Shown: positions 42,272-52,854, counted from the stretch's first letter. The stretch is DNA of 64,000 nucleotides from Leishmania mexicana MHOM/GT/2001/U1103 (GCF_000234665.1 NC_018338.1:908084-972083); one strand, 5' to 3'. The notes: generated by a model not told the origin, from the letters alone. Program-made: numbers and translations.

Positions 42272-43015
42272 GATGCATGTCGAAGGAACTTGCCCTTTTC
42301 CCTCCCATGAATGCTTTTGCTTGCTCACCCGACGTGCGTGCACAATCGCGTGGTGTGGTGGTGGTGGTGTACGTCGCTTCGACTCAACTGTCGCTGTGCT
42401 GCGTGTTGTGCGTTGTCTCTCTTTCTCTAAAGGCGTGTCTAACGTGTAAAGGAAGTGCTAATCCTCATGTGCGGTGCCTGTGTCGGTATACGTGCCGTCG
42501 CCCATAGCCGCTTCTGATATACATTTGTCTCCTAGACAAGTGCTTGTGCCTATACCTTCGAGTAAAATGGTAACGTGCCTTATGCCGTGAACGCTCGGGT
42601 GGAATCACGCCAATGCAGGCGTGGCTCGCGGCCAAGGAGGAGCACCGCTGAAGAGGCGCGAATACTTGTCAACTGCGCTCCTCGCAATGGAGCACTAATG
42701 CGAGACAGGGCTAGTGGACGAGGACATGAGGCTTTTCGCATCCCCTGCCCACCTCTATGAATTCCGCCGTATCACGCTGATCGCTGCGGCCCCATCATGT
42801 TACATTCTTCTGTTTCTTGTTACTGTCACTCACCCATGCCTTTCGACTCCCTCGCCCTCCCTCTTTCGCTGGTTTCCCACCCTCTGCTTCACCCCATCCA
42901 CGACGGTGTATGTGGGTGCACCGGTGCGCCGTGTGATGGCTCCCGGAAGTGCACTGTCGTAGCAGTGCTGTATTGCACACACGGACACACATACACAAAG
43001 ACAGGTAACACACAC

Positions 43016-43033
43016 ATATATATATATATATGA
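43016..43033. repeat. (AT)n microsatellite
   Basis: A short AT dinucleotide run in the spacer upstream of the USO1 acceptor. Confidence 0.85.
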
Positions 43034-43140
43034 GTTTGTCGTGATTGTGTGGCTGTTGCTGCTGTTCTCCTTCTCTCGACCTTCTCCCTCTTGTCGTCTG
43101 CTCTGTTGTGTCGGTGTGTTGTTGAACGGTCCCACAAAAT

Positions 43141-43142
43141 AG
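43141..43142 (+). promoter_or_regulatory. Likely spliced-leader acceptor AG for the USO1 gene
   Basis: The AG follows a pyrimidine-rich tract (TTCTCCTTCTCTCGACC... to CACAAAATAG). Using it gives a 150-base 5' UTR that includes one upstream ATG. Confidence 0.45.
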
Positions 43143-43215
43143 GCTGAGTAACGGAACTTGTGGGACTATTGCGTCTGGAAGCGAAGCAGCGGGGGAGGAG
43201 GCACCGCCAAAGGCT

Positions 43216-43296
43216 ATGCGACCGGTTGTACCGCTCTCTGGCTTTTGCACGGTTGTTTCCGTCCTTATTCTTTACCCTCGCCATCGCCAAGGATGA
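43216..43296 (+). CDS. Upstream ORF of 26 codons ending in an ATGA overlap with the USO1 start
   Basis: ATG at 43216 opens a 26-residue frame whose TGA (43294-43296) overlaps the USO1 start codon (43293-43295) as ATGA. It lies in a different frame from USO1. It is translated only if the mRNA begins upstream of 43216, for example at the acceptor 43141. The peptide resembles nothing known. If real, it would lower USO1 translation or couple it by termination and reinitiation. Confidence 0.35.
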   Translation: MRPVVPLSGFCTVVSVLILYPRHRQG

Positions 43297-46200
43297 GCTT
43301 TCTCTTTAAGGCGGTATTGGGGCAGCGCGTGGTGCACCCGCCTGCGCCGGAGAGCGACAAGAAGTCGCACGTGGCGGCAAATGGGGTATGCGACACCAAG
43401 CCGTCAGCGGTGTCTGTCACGAAGCCGGAGCATGCATCTTTGGTCAACAACGGAGCTCACGGCAAGATCTCTGCACCAAAGCCGAGTGGTGAAGCTGCGG
43501 CGTCACCTTCCTCGCGTGCCGGGCCATCCGTCACCGCATCCGCGTCCTCGCCGTCGCCGCCGTCGCCGCGACCTAGCACGCCAACGCGGACGCTGCTTCT
43601 GCGCATCGAAGGCTGCACAGTGGCGCAGGATATCCGTGACGCGCAGCGTGACCTCTTGCGCTGTCCTGACCTTCCATACGCGCTAGATGCAACGTCGCTG
43701 AAGTCGCTGCTCGATTTGCTGGTCAGTTACGCCGATGATGAGTCGATTACGGAGCCGACGCTGCATCTGCTCACCAACGCCACGGACGTGGACTTGTACC
43801 CTGACGAACTGGAGTCGAACCGTAGCGTTGTCGAAGTCAACGCGGCGGCCAAGCGGCAAGCGAGGGATGCGCTGCTACAGCCGCTCTTCGATGAGGTGCC
43901 ATTGTTGCTAGACTCGATGAAAACAACAGCACCATTTTGGAGTCGCTATTATGTGGTTGTTCTGCTTCAGCGTCTGGAGGAGTTTGAGCCGTACAGGCTG
44001 AGTCAGTCCCTTCTTGGCGCCCGAGGCATCGGCGTTTTACTCGACGCGTTGAACGAGGCCGAGCACGATTTCCTGCTGCGTAATCAGGCTTTGGTGCTTC
44101 TCACATCGCTGACCTTGGCCGATGCGGAACTGCAGACCCTTCTGGCCTTTCACAACGCCTTCGACTCACTCTTTGATGTGATCCAGCGTGAGGGCGGTGT
44201 ACGGCATGGCAGATCCATTGTGCAGGACTGCCTGACGGTGGTGCACAACATGCTCCGCTCGAACAAGGCAACCCAGAAATTCTTTCGTGAAATGGGCTGT
44301 GCTGCACGGCTGGCGGTCCTGTTCGACTCCGTCCCGTCCGAGCTGGCGGCCTGCACGCTCGTGAATCACAGCCGAAGCGGCAGAGACAACAGTTCTCCAG
44401 GCTCCGTAGATCCCCAACCGACAGTGTTGACCGAGAAGCTGGAGGCACTCCTTGACGTTACCAGGACTTCCAAGTCGATGCTAACCGTGCTCATGTCCGT
44501 TTCCATTCTCGCGTGCGTCCTGCGCGCCGTCGACGAGGGCGACGAGGAGCGGCACTCCACGCAAGACGCCCTCCTTCGATGCGGTCTTCTGACTTCGCTT
44601 GCTCGCCTCGCATTCAGCGGTCTGCTCATCGACGACGCCACCCGAATCGAAGCAGTGCGGGTGCTGGCATTGCTGCTGAGAGACTCCCGGCAGGCGGTGG
44701 AGGAATGGCTGAACCTCCCGCCGGTCACAACTCTCGTCCGAGCTACTCTGCCCTACACAGTGCAGGTGTGGCCGGCTCCGCGCGCGCTGCTCGCATACGT
44801 TTGCGAGACAACCGACACAACGCTCGTCAATGCTGGTGTGCAGCTCTTTACGGCGGTGCTGAGCGTGCCTGCCTGTCATGAGCGCTCAGTTGGCGTGTTT
44901 CTGAGCGGGTTGGTGTCGCCGACGCTGGAGTGTGGTGCTGGCCGAAGCGGCCATGAAGCAGGACAAGCTTGGACTACCACGACGTCACCCCCCAGGAGTC
45001 TCCACGCGGGCAACGCCAGCACCGTCAATGCGGACGCGCAGTGTGGCGCGGCGCTTGCGCGGGTGCTGCTCTCGTCGCGAACGTCAGCTATAGAGAAGTT
45101 CTACGCCGCCCAGGTGCTGCGCGCGCTGGTTGTGGTGCCTGGTGCCACTCCAGTGCTCCAGGACCTCGTGCACGCACCGGTGCCGCCGCACCTGCAGGTG
45201 TCGACACTGGACGGCCTTGTCAAGGCGCAACCGGGATGGACGCTGTCCTCCCGCCTGCCGCCATCCCTCTTCAACTACATCGTCACCTTCGTGCTTTTGT
45301 GCCTCAGCGGTGGTGCGGCGGCACAGCAGGTGAACACGGCGGCTCTCGGTGCGTACGTTGGGGCGCTGCTCGCGTGGATGGGTTCTTCTCCCGTGGCGGC
45401 TGCCGCGTTTGTTGAGGAAGTGTCATGGGGTGAGGCGCTGCTTCACCAGACCCGCCGCGACGGCGCCGCCCATCTTCGGTTGTGGTCAGCTGTGCTGATC
45501 GCTAGTGCCTGCGTCATGTCAATGACGGTGACGACCGCCGCTGCCGCCCCACCCACAGTCGCGGCGGCGGCAACGGCTCTCACGCGCCGGTTTATGCAGA
45601 TGGTGGGCGGTGGGGCGGCTCTTGACACGATCCTCTTTGATCTGAAAGCCAGCACGCCGGTGTGGCAACACCCCGTGGCGAGCGGACTGCGAACACAGAA
45701 CCCCACCCCGTACGATGAGGCTATTGTGGGACTGGTGGAGCAGCTTGTGACGGACTTCAAGCAACTCTTGGACAGCGTTGCGGGGTCTGCATCGCAGGTG
45801 GCACGTGCGACAATGGCGCTGCCGCCGTCCATACACCCTGCACAGCACCAGCCCGACGATACGCAGACGGAAAACCGAGTAGCGTCAGAAGCGGTTGCAC
45901 CGCCGCCGCTGAAGGGGCAGGCGGGTCCGTTGCCATCGATGCAGCCGCCTTCTTGTAGCCCCGCTGTTGCGTCGCTGGGAAGCCTCGTGCACAACAGTAT
46001 GCCGTCTGGCGACTTGCTGGCTGAGCCTTCTCAACCACAGCCTCTGGGCACCCCACTGCACCCGGTAGGAGCCCCTCTTGTGCCAGACGCGCACACGCGC
46101 GACATGGTGGCTGCGCTGCAAGCGGAGCTGGAGGCCGCCCGTACGGAGAAGGTGAACCTCACGAACGCGCTGGGAGAGTGGCGCGAACGGGCTGAGCGGA

Positions 46201-48215
46201 CCGCTGCACAGTGCGCTGTCCTGGAGGAGGAGCAGCGGAGGCATGCCGCCGCGGCCGCGGAAGCAGAGCGCATTCGACTGGAGGATGCGGCTGCTTCGGC
46301 AGCGGAGGCCGCGCACTCGCACGCCGCATCGGCTGAGGTGGTCAACGAACTTCACGAGAACATCCGGCTGCTTGAAGAGGCACTGAGCTCGAAGGAAGAG
46401 GAGCATCAGCAACTGGTGGAGTCGCTGAACATGATGGAGGAGCAGCTGCGGCACGTTTCAAACGCCACTGCGGCCGCTGCTTCTCAGCAGCAGGAGCTTC
46501 GCCAGCAGCGACAGCAGCAGCAAGAGCAACAGCATCTTCCATCTCCGGATGTGATTGCCGCGATGGAGGTGGAGCGCGATGGGGTGGTCAAGCAGCTTGC
46601 GCAATCACAAGAGGAGACTGCACGATTGCAGCGCGCTCTGCAAGGTGTCAGTAGCGACTACAGCGAACTACTGCTCCTTGTAGCGGAGCTCAACGAGGAG
46701 TGCGTGTCGGTGAAGGCGGGCTCGTCCATAGCAGACACGCCGGCACGGCCGTGGCCTGAGGATGGTGGCCTCAGTCTGAAAAGGGTGGTTGATGCGCCTC
46801 AAGTGCCAGCCGTCTACGACGGTGCCATGAGTGACAAAACCTTCTTCACTAGTGCGGAGATGCTACCTGGGACGACTGCTACACCGCAGCGGGTGCGGTG
46901 GGGGGACACGGCGGATACTGCGGCAACTGGCATGTTGAAAGTGCAAGGACAAGAGCCGGTGCCCACTACACAGGCGTCAGCCCTTGTTGTGACTATCGAA
47001 GGACAGACGAGTACGGGTGCAAACTGCAGGCCTGGTGCGTCCATGGACGCCTATGAAGCGGCGACGGATGTCACCGTTCACCCTTCGGACGCGCGAACTC
47101 CTGGCCATGCTGTCGCGGCCCCTCTACCGGCCCAGCAGTCGATTCCGTTGTCGGCAGCGCCAGCCAATGCATTCCCGATTTCCAGCCTAGCGGTGTCGCA
47201 GACGGAAGCAACACCGCCTTCGCTCGTCCCTCCGCCGCGGCCCGACGGAGAGCAACAGCAACATACACACCAGCCGCCGCCTCCTCCGGCAAGTCATGCC
47301 CCTTCTTCACCGCCACCGCCACCGCCCGCAGCGGCGCACAACCACCCGTTTCAGCGGTCTGCGCTGCAAGCCCCTCGCTACCCTGATCTGCCGGCCATAT
47401 TCTTTGGTGGTGGGGACGGCGCTTCTGTAGGAGCGCAGCTGCTACAACATTCCGTCTCCAACGCTGGTGGCGAGCAGCACTCGCACGATGGGAGACCACC
47501 ACCGCCGCCGCCGGCCGCGCAGTGTTCGCCTCAGCTAACTGCGCTGTCGCATCGCTTTCCAGTACCAAGGAGGCAGTGTGCTTTCCTTGCCAAGGACTCA
47601 TCGCAGAATTCCGACCCCGCGGAGATGCAGCACAAAGACGGACTGGTGGACAATACAGTGCGTGACTCAGCGAGAGGGGTGCCACCGTGGGGCTCTCGAA
47701 GTACGCAAGAGGCATCAGTGACGGACAACGTGTTGGACGCCAGGTATAATACCCTCAACATTTCAGCTACGCACCATTCTGCACAACGGAGTGCAGAGGG
47801 CGCCCCCGCTGCTGCTGTGGTCACCACCTCCGGCGTTGCTCTTCTGAATCATTTCTTGGCCAGCGCTGAAAGCCCCGAGGATAACCCATTCGCGATGGCG
47901 AGTGGCGACGACACGCTTCTCGGAAGCGGCGGAGACCTCGAGATGGGAGTAGAGGAAGCCAGGGACCACGCTGCAGCTCCCTGGACCACGGGGGAGCCGT
48001 CTTTTGTGACAAACGCACCACCGCAACCACAAACTGCGGCTGCGCCGAGCAACAGCGCAGGGAGCACAAGCCAGACACCCCTTCGTGGTGTACCTGGGAT
48101 CGCGTCTCTCAAAGCCAACAAACCAAGCAGTACTCCCACAACGGCCTACAACCCGTTTGCGGACCTCAACGCCAGTGGCGATGACGCCGATGACGGTTTC
48201 GGTGACCTGCGCTAA
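43293..48215 (+). CDS. USO1: USO1/p115-like vesicle tethering factor
   Basis: This 1640-residue protein is the likely counterpart of yeast Uso1 and human p115, long tethers that dock COPII vesicles at the Golgi under Rab1. After a ~100-residue Ser/Pro/Ala-rich lead, an armadillo-type globular head runs from about 105 to 850. It contains segments close to the p115 head: FWSRYYVVVLLQRL, GIGVLLDALNEAEHDFLLRN, and FHNAFDSLFDVIQ followed by VQDCLTVVHNMLRSN. A coiled coil spans about 938-1140 (Glu/Gln/Ala heptads), much shorter than in yeast Uso1 (1790 residues). The last 450 residues are Pro/Gln/Ala-rich with polyproline runs, two NPF motifs (Asn1531-Phe1533 and Asn1620-Phe1622), and a short acidic end (SGDDADDGFGDLR) that recalls the acidic tail of p115. 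The frame is open upstream without an ATG to 43158. Identification of the head is firm; the C-terminal half is divergent. Confidence 0.88.
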   Translation: MSFLFKAVLGQRVVHPPAPESDKKSHVAANGVCDTKPSAVSVTKPEHASLVNNGAHGKISAPKPSGEAAASPSSRAGPSVTASASSPSPPSPRPSTPTRTLLLRIEGCTVAQDIRDAQRDLLRCPDLPYALDATSLKSLLDLLVSYADDESITEPTLHLLTNATDVDLYPDELESNRSVVEVNAAAKRQARDALLQPLFDEVPLLLDSMKTTAPFWSRYYVVVLLQRLEEFEPYRLSQSLLGARGIGVLLDALNEAEHDFLLRNQALVLLTSLTLADAELQTLLAFHNAFDSLFDVIQREGGVRHGRSIVQDCLTVVHNMLRSNKATQKFFREMGCAARLAVLFDSVPSELAACTLVNHSRSGRDNSSPGSVDPQPTVLTEKLEALLDVTRTSKSMLTVLMSVSILACVLRAVDEGDEERHSTQDALLRCGLLTSLARLAFSGLLIDDATRIEAVRVLALLLRDSRQAVEEWLNLPPVTTLVRATLPYTVQVWPAPRALLAYVCETTDTTLVNAGVQLFTAVLSVPACHERSVGVFLSGLVSPTLECGAGRSGHEAGQAWTTTTSPPRSLHAGNASTVNADAQCGAALARVLLSSRTSAIEKFYAAQVLRALVVVPGATPVLQDLVHAPVPPHLQVSTLDGLVKAQPGWTLSSRLPPSLFNYIVTFVLLCLSGGAAAQQVNTAALGAYVGALLAWMGSSPVAAAAFVEEVSWGEALLHQTRRDGAAHLRLWSAVLIASACVMSMTVTTAAAAPPTVAAAATALTRRFMQMVGGGAALDTILFDLKASTPVWQHPVASGLRTQNPTPYDEAIVGLVEQLVTDFKQLLDSVAGSASQVARATMALPPSIHPAQHQPDDTQTENRVASEAVAPPPLKGQAGPLPSMQPPSCSPAVASLGSLVHNSMPSGDLLAEPSQPQPLGTPLHPVGAPLVPDAHTRDMVAALQAELEAARTEKVNLTNALGEWRERAERTAAQCAVLEEEQRRHAAAAAEAERIRLEDAAASAAEAAHSHAASAEVVNELHENIRLLEEALSSKEEEHQQLVESLNMMEEQLRHVSNATAAAASQQQELRQQRQQQQEQQHLPSPDVIAAMEVERDGVVKQLAQSQEETARLQRALQGVSSDYSELLLLVAELNEECVSVKAGSSIADTPARPWPEDGGLSLKRVVDAPQVPAVYDGAMSDKTFFTSAEMLPGTTATPQRVRWGDTADTAATGMLKVQGQEPVPTTQASALVVTIEGQTSTGANCRPGASMDAYEAATDVTVHPSDARTPGHAVAAPLPAQQSIPLSAAPANAFPISSLAVSQTEATPPSLVPPPRPDGEQQQHTHQPPPPPASHAPSSPPPPPPAAAHNHPFQRSALQAPRYPDLPAIFFGGGDGASVGAQLLQHSVSNAGGEQHSHDGRPPPPPPAAQCSPQLTALSHRFPVPRRQCAFLAKDSSQNSDPAEMQHKDGLVDNTVRDSARGVPPWGSRSTQEASVTDNVLDARYNTLNISATHHSAQRSAEGAPAAAVVTTSGVALLNHFLASAESPEDNPFAMASGDDTLLGSGGDLEMGVEEARDHAAAPWTTGEPSFVTNAPPQPQTAAAPSNSAGSTSQTPLRGVPGIASLKANKPSSTPTTAYNPFADLNASGDDADDGFGDLR

Positions 48216-49940
48216 AGTCTTCGAGAAACTGACGCTGGCGCGGCGAGGTAGCCGTTCTCTCGTATATCGGTATCGTCCTGGGCGGCCCCTGCAAATGTCC
48301 ATCGTACGAGTCGAGGGTAACGGGTCGTGATGTTTCGAGGACTGCATGCGCAGATCCGTTTTCTAGCGATGCAATTTGTACATCATGGGCTGCTTTTTTG
48401 TTTTCGTGTGGGTGTGTCGGTGGAGGTGGTGGTATGCGTGCGTGCTGTCTGCCTTTGTTGTGGTCGTGTGTGTGTGTGTGTGTACGTCACTCTCGGAAGA
48501 GAGCAGCCAGTAGTCGACCTGTTGTGGTTGCCCGCTACCCTGTGGGGCGCTACTGCCTTTCTCTGGTACGTTGTCAGGCTTGCTGTTTGACGTTGCTGAC
48601 GCCGCACATTCATGGCGGACGTGCTACTTCTACGTGACAAGTTTCCACTGTCATCCGTCACTGCGCTGCCACGGCCTTTCTCGTTTCTAGTGTGTGTCCC
48701 TACACTTCCTCTCCACTCTTCCCCTTTTGTTTTTTTTTTGGTCCTATACGTCTGTAATGTTTCATCTTCGCACAGCTGTGTGCGTTTCACAGCCGTTGTC
48801 CCGCGTTCGTTTTTTTTTTCGTGGAGAACACACACGGAGGAACTGACGCGAGCGCTGTGCGCCATGCCACAATCGAACACGCCACCACTTACTACTGAGG
48901 AGAGCCCCATCACTGACGGTGTAGCCTCAGCTCTGTGTGCAGCGAAGGGACAAGGACGCCTCACCGTTCTCTCGACACGAGCGGTCTCTTCTCTGGCTAC
49001 TTCGCGTTGCCGTAGCCCCTAGATCGCTGCCCTCGCGCTCCGACGACGATTTCGGCGCCTTGTATGACTGCCATCGCCTCCCCCCTTCTCCCCCGCTTTC
49101 GCACATATAATCTCCCTTTCTTTCCTCCACCGGCCTTTCTCCCTCTGCCTCTCATATCTGTGGTATTCTCTTTGTCCCCTCCGTACGGAGTTTACGCCTG
49201 ATTGCAGCGGTGCACCTCGCGCTGTTCTCGTGCTGGCGCCTCTCTTTTTTTTTTCGCTCACGTTGTTTCGTGTCTGCTGTGGTTGTGGTGAAGGCGTTGG
49301 ATCTCCACGGCGGCTCTCTCTGCCTCACCTCTTTCTCTCAGACGTTGCGTCCTGACTTGCTTCTCGAACGAAGCTTGGCTGACGCACCGTCAACAGGGGA
49401 CGTTTAATTTCCGAAAAAAAAGGACAGAATCAGCAGTGACGGCTATACTAAAAAAAACGCACGTCATCACGACCGTACTGGGGAGGAGCGTGCAAAGGAG
49501 CTGAGCAGCGGTGGTTCTACGGTCGTTGCCGTTCGATTTCCCCACCGCGCTCGGCGCCCATTATCTCCTCCTCGCGTTGCTCGTGCGTGCACGCGTTGCT
49601 CCAGGCTTCCTCTCCCTTGTTTCCTCCCCCCTGTGTGTGTGTGGGTGTGGGTGAGTCTTACTTGTTTTTCACGTACTGGGTATTCATCTATTTTTGTTGT
49701 TTCTGGTGGCTAGTGATGCGCTCTGCCGCTGCGGATCGGGAGCTCGAATAGATTGTCTTTGTGCCACCCCCCCTCCACACGCACACGCACGCACTTTCCT
49801 CTTCTGTTTTGTTGTGTCTTTTCCCTTCTTTGTGCTGACTGCATCTATCGCCCCCTCTTCATTTCCCGTGCGCGTTAGGTAGTGTCTGCTCGCCTTGTAC
49901 CTGTATTGCTTCCCTCTCTCTGGGTGTGTGCCTGTCGTTT

Positions 49941-49956
49941 ATATATATATATATAT
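49941..49956. repeat. (AT)n microsatellite
   Basis: A short AT run about 80 bases before the likely acceptor of the FHA-like gene. Confidence 0.85.
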
Positions 49957-50035
49957 CACTAAAAGTATCGGCTGTGTGTCGCCCACCAGGCGCGTGAGCA
50001 CGCGCGTGGTCTCTCGGTTCTTGCCTTTTGCGTTC

Positions 50036-50037
50036 AG
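50036..50037 (+). promoter_or_regulatory. Likely spliced-leader acceptor AG for the FHA-like gene
   Basis: The AG ends TCTTGCCTTTTGCGTTCAG. No ATG lies between it and the start codon at 50120. Confidence 0.5.
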
Positions 50038-50119
50038 CGAGGTAGTTATTGTGAGTACGTCTTCGAGTACCCTCCTCCCCCTCCCGGATAAATAGACTGA
50101 TACAACTTCACCAGTTGCC

Positions 50120-51793
50120 ATGACTAAGCCTGCTGCTGCTGTTGCAGCGGCTTCCCCGCAGACGACGCCGATCCTAGGCGAGTGTGTGCTCAAACTTTCA
50201 CGCTCGACCACCTACGAACCACCGCTGTACCTTTTCCCAGAGCTGCTGCCGCCGGTACCACAGGGAACACCGCCGCTGCCAGTGTGGGATGCTGTGGCCG
50301 ATGCTGTGGACATCGCTGCCTCGTCGTGGCGCGTGGCAGACGCGACGCAACTTATTGCGGCTGGCGTGGCAGCAGCTGGCGCAAGCGGTATCAAGCCCAG
50401 CACAGCAGTGGAGCGCAGGCCGCAGGCGATGGTGACACTGACCTCTATGATTGCCAAAAACCGTCTGCTGGCGGCAGGCTTGGATGCAACTGTGCTGGAG
50501 AAGGACGCCTTCTCATCGGCTGCAATCATTACCCACTTGGCTGCACTTCAAGCACGCATGGGGCTGAGCGACGAGGAGGGCGCCGCCATCATGTCCAACC
50601 ACTTCATTAATCTTCTCGCGTGGCAGAAGCTGCGCGAGCTTAACGGCCCCTTCCTGCACGCCGGTGCGTCTCGTGCCGAGCAAAAGCTGAGTGAGAGGGA
50701 AGCAGCAGGGAGTGCCGCCTTTTCGCCCTCCCTGGCTGCTTCACCCCCGTCTCGGAAGCGCAGTCGCGCTGTCCACGACGGCGACGAGAGAGACGTATGG
50801 CTCCCGTCGCCACATCCATGGGCATCGGAAGCGGAGCTGGCAGCGTCGGACGGCTCTCGGCGATTTGTGGCGGCGAGCGAGACGAATGTGGAGAAGCAGG
50901 TAGAGCTGCTGCACACACTTGCTGAGCTCTACCAGCGTCCCTGGCGGACACTCGCTTCACGAGGTCAGCAGACCGACTTTGTGGTGCCGCCAGGAACGGT
51001 GAACGTCACTAGTCCGTTCGCGGACAATAGCAAGGTGCCTGGGGCCCTTCTAGACCCTGCCACCGCCCTCGGGTGGGGGGCGACCCTATCCTCATCACCT
51101 AACACAGACTACTTTGGTGGCGTGCGTGTGGCGCACACCGCCTGCTTCTACGCGGTCGTGCTATCCACGGCCAAGCCCGCTTCAGCCGGGAGTGCCGCTG
51201 CCCCCGCTCCCACCCGCCTGCCTCTGGAAGAACTTACCACCTACTTTGGACGTGAATCGGGGGTCCGAGGAGCCGCTGCTGCTGCCGCGGCGGCGGCTAC
51301 GCCCATCACCGGCGCCTTGGCTCCTTACACTACCCACCCAGAGGTGCTCTCCCGGTTTCAGTTCGCGCTAGTGCTGCGGCCGGTGTACGAGCACACCGCG
51401 GACGCCCATGAGGTGGGACGATCCGACAGCAACTCGCACCTGGGCAAACGAGAACCATTGAACGACGACGAGGCGTCCGAGAGCGACGCGGACGCGCATC
51501 ATGGGCACGCGGCGGTGCTGCACACAAAGCGGCCGCACCACTACACGCTGTGGCTCGTCAACTATGGTCGCAATGGTGTGCGCGTGGCTGGACGAGGCTG
51601 GGTGCTTGGCGAGCCGCGTCAGCTGAAAGCCGGCGACGTACTCATCGTAGGAAGCGAAGCCCAGCTACGTGTGGAGGAGCACTTCTCTGCGGCTGCCGCT
51701 CGTGCACCTGTCGTCAGCGACGCGTCTCTCAACACCGCTTCTGTGAGTTCATCGCAAGTGAAGCAGGAGCGGATGGAGGAGGAGGAGGAGTAG
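50120..51793 (+). CDS. FHA-like domain protein of unknown function
   Basis: This 557-residue protein is Ala-rich and mostly helical in its N-terminal 200 residues, with no domain recognised there. A basic patch (RKRSR near 213) could be a nuclear localisation signal. The C-terminal third carries the pattern of a forkhead-associated domain, a phosphothreonine-binding fold. LSRFQFALVL (Ser411, Arg412) stands where the conserved SRxH strand should be. NYGRNGVRVAG (Asn485, Gly486) stands for the NGxxVNG turn, and LKAGDVLIVG for the GDxIxxG strand. Two low-complexity inserts (about 373-398 and 430-472) enlarge the loops. The usual His of SRxH is Gln414. The last residues are acidic (EEEEE). The start is the first ATG after the acceptor at 50036. 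That it is coding is clear; the FHA call rests on motif order alone. Confidence 0.72.
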   Translation: MTKPAAAVAAASPQTTPILGECVLKLSRSTTYEPPLYLFPELLPPVPQGTPPLPVWDAVADAVDIAASSWRVADATQLIAAGVAAAGASGIKPSTAVERRPQAMVTLTSMIAKNRLLAAGLDATVLEKDAFSSAAIITHLAALQARMGLSDEEGAAIMSNHFINLLAWQKLRELNGPFLHAGASRAEQKLSEREAAGSAAFSPSLAASPPSRKRSRAVHDGDERDVWLPSPHPWASEAELAASDGSRRFVAASETNVEKQVELLHTLAELYQRPWRTLASRGQQTDFVVPPGTVNVTSPFADNSKVPGALLDPATALGWGATLSSSPNTDYFGGVRVAHTACFYAVVLSTAKPASAGSAAAPAPTRLPLEELTTYFGRESGVRGAAAAAAAAATPITGALAPYTTHPEVLSRFQFALVLRPVYEHTADAHEVGRSDSNSHLGKREPLNDDEASESDADAHHGHAAVLHTKRPHHYTLWLVNYGRNGVRVAGRGWVLGEPRQLKAGDVLIVGSEAQLRVEEHFSAAAARAPVVSDASLNTASVSSSQVKQERMEEEEE

Positions 51794-52818
51794 CACACGA
51801 GTGTGGCTGTCACGCTGGTGTGTCGATGACGTCCACGCCACATGACACTTCGTTTGTTTTGGTTCGTTCTTGGATTGGTGGCTTTGTGGTTCGCTTTCTC
51901 CCCCCTTCTCACGCGCGTCGCTGTTGGGACATGGACTCGTCCGCTTCACCACCTCCCGCTCCTGAGGAGGCGGCGTCATGCCTTTCGGCTTGTGTACCTC
52001 TGCCGTGTATTTGTTGTGCTCCTCCCTCTTATTTTTTTGTGGGTGTGCTTGTCCCCCTCTCTGTTGTCGCTCCGTTGTTCCTTGACGTCCTTCGAGGACC
52101 ACTAAAAACCCATCGGTCGTGAGATCGTTCCACGTGTCTACAGATAGAGAATGTGAAGCACACACAAACACACGCATACACACTGAGAGAGAAAAAGAAA
52201 ATATCGGTGGTCTACCAAGCAGAAAAAGGCAAAACCATTTGCGGATTTGTGGCGCTGTTCGTTGGTCTTCCTCGGCCTCAGTGATGCTGCTGCTCGTGCA
52301 AGCGGAAGGACCCGGACATGTGCGTCATGTTGTGCACACCCGAGTGGCGCACCGCTGCTCCGCAAACCCCCTCTTTTGTTTTCGGCGTTGTCTTGCTGCG
52401 TGTTTTCTCTCCCAAGAAGGGAAAGATTTACTGCCAAACACCGTAGAGGTGGTGGAGGCGCGGGGCAGCAGTCGAAGCTTGTGTGGACACTGCGGACCAC
52501 GAGCACAGCGCAGCCCCATCATGGGTACCATAGGCAGTGGCGTCTCTCTTGGTATGCATTGAGGCACCGCTTTCTATTCTCCCTTTTCCTTCCTCCCTCC
52601 TTCCCGTGTCGTTCTCAGCGCAACACATATACACCCACGTCCACACGTCGACACACGAACTTGCTTAGCAGGGAAACCCAGCTTTTGTGTGGTACCTCGT
52701 CTGCTGCTCTCGCCGCACGCATTCCTTCTCCACCTCCCCCCCACTACACATTTGCACACTCTTGGACTCCTCTTGTGCGTTCTGCTCTGGTTTCCCGAGG
52801 CAATCGCTGGCGAGGCTA

Positions 52819-52854
52819 ATATATATATATATATCGATCTCTATATATATATAT
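52819..52854. repeat. Paired AT microsatellites able to fold back
   Basis: AT repeats (52819-52834) and TA repeats (52842-52854) are separated by CGATCTC. Being self-complementary, they could form a cruciform or an RNA hairpin just upstream of the YOS1 acceptor. Confidence 0.8.

Larger units (their letters stand above)
42272..43292 (+). other. Intergenic spacer and 5' leader of the USO1 gene
   Basis: No supported main gene is present. The block at about 42560-42780 is mixed, GC-rich sequence without a credible ORF. An AT run at 43016-43033 precedes a pyrimidine-rich stretch ending at the acceptor 43141-43142. A 26-codon upstream ORF (43216-43296) is listed separately. Confidence 0.55.
48216..50119 (+). 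other. Intergenic spacer, 1.9 kb
   Basis: No supported gene is present. A GT run lies near 48467-48483, T runs near 48726 and 48810, and an AT run at 49941-49956. The acceptor for the next gene is likely at 50036-50037. Short ORFs such as 48612-49022 show no domains. Confidence 0.55.
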
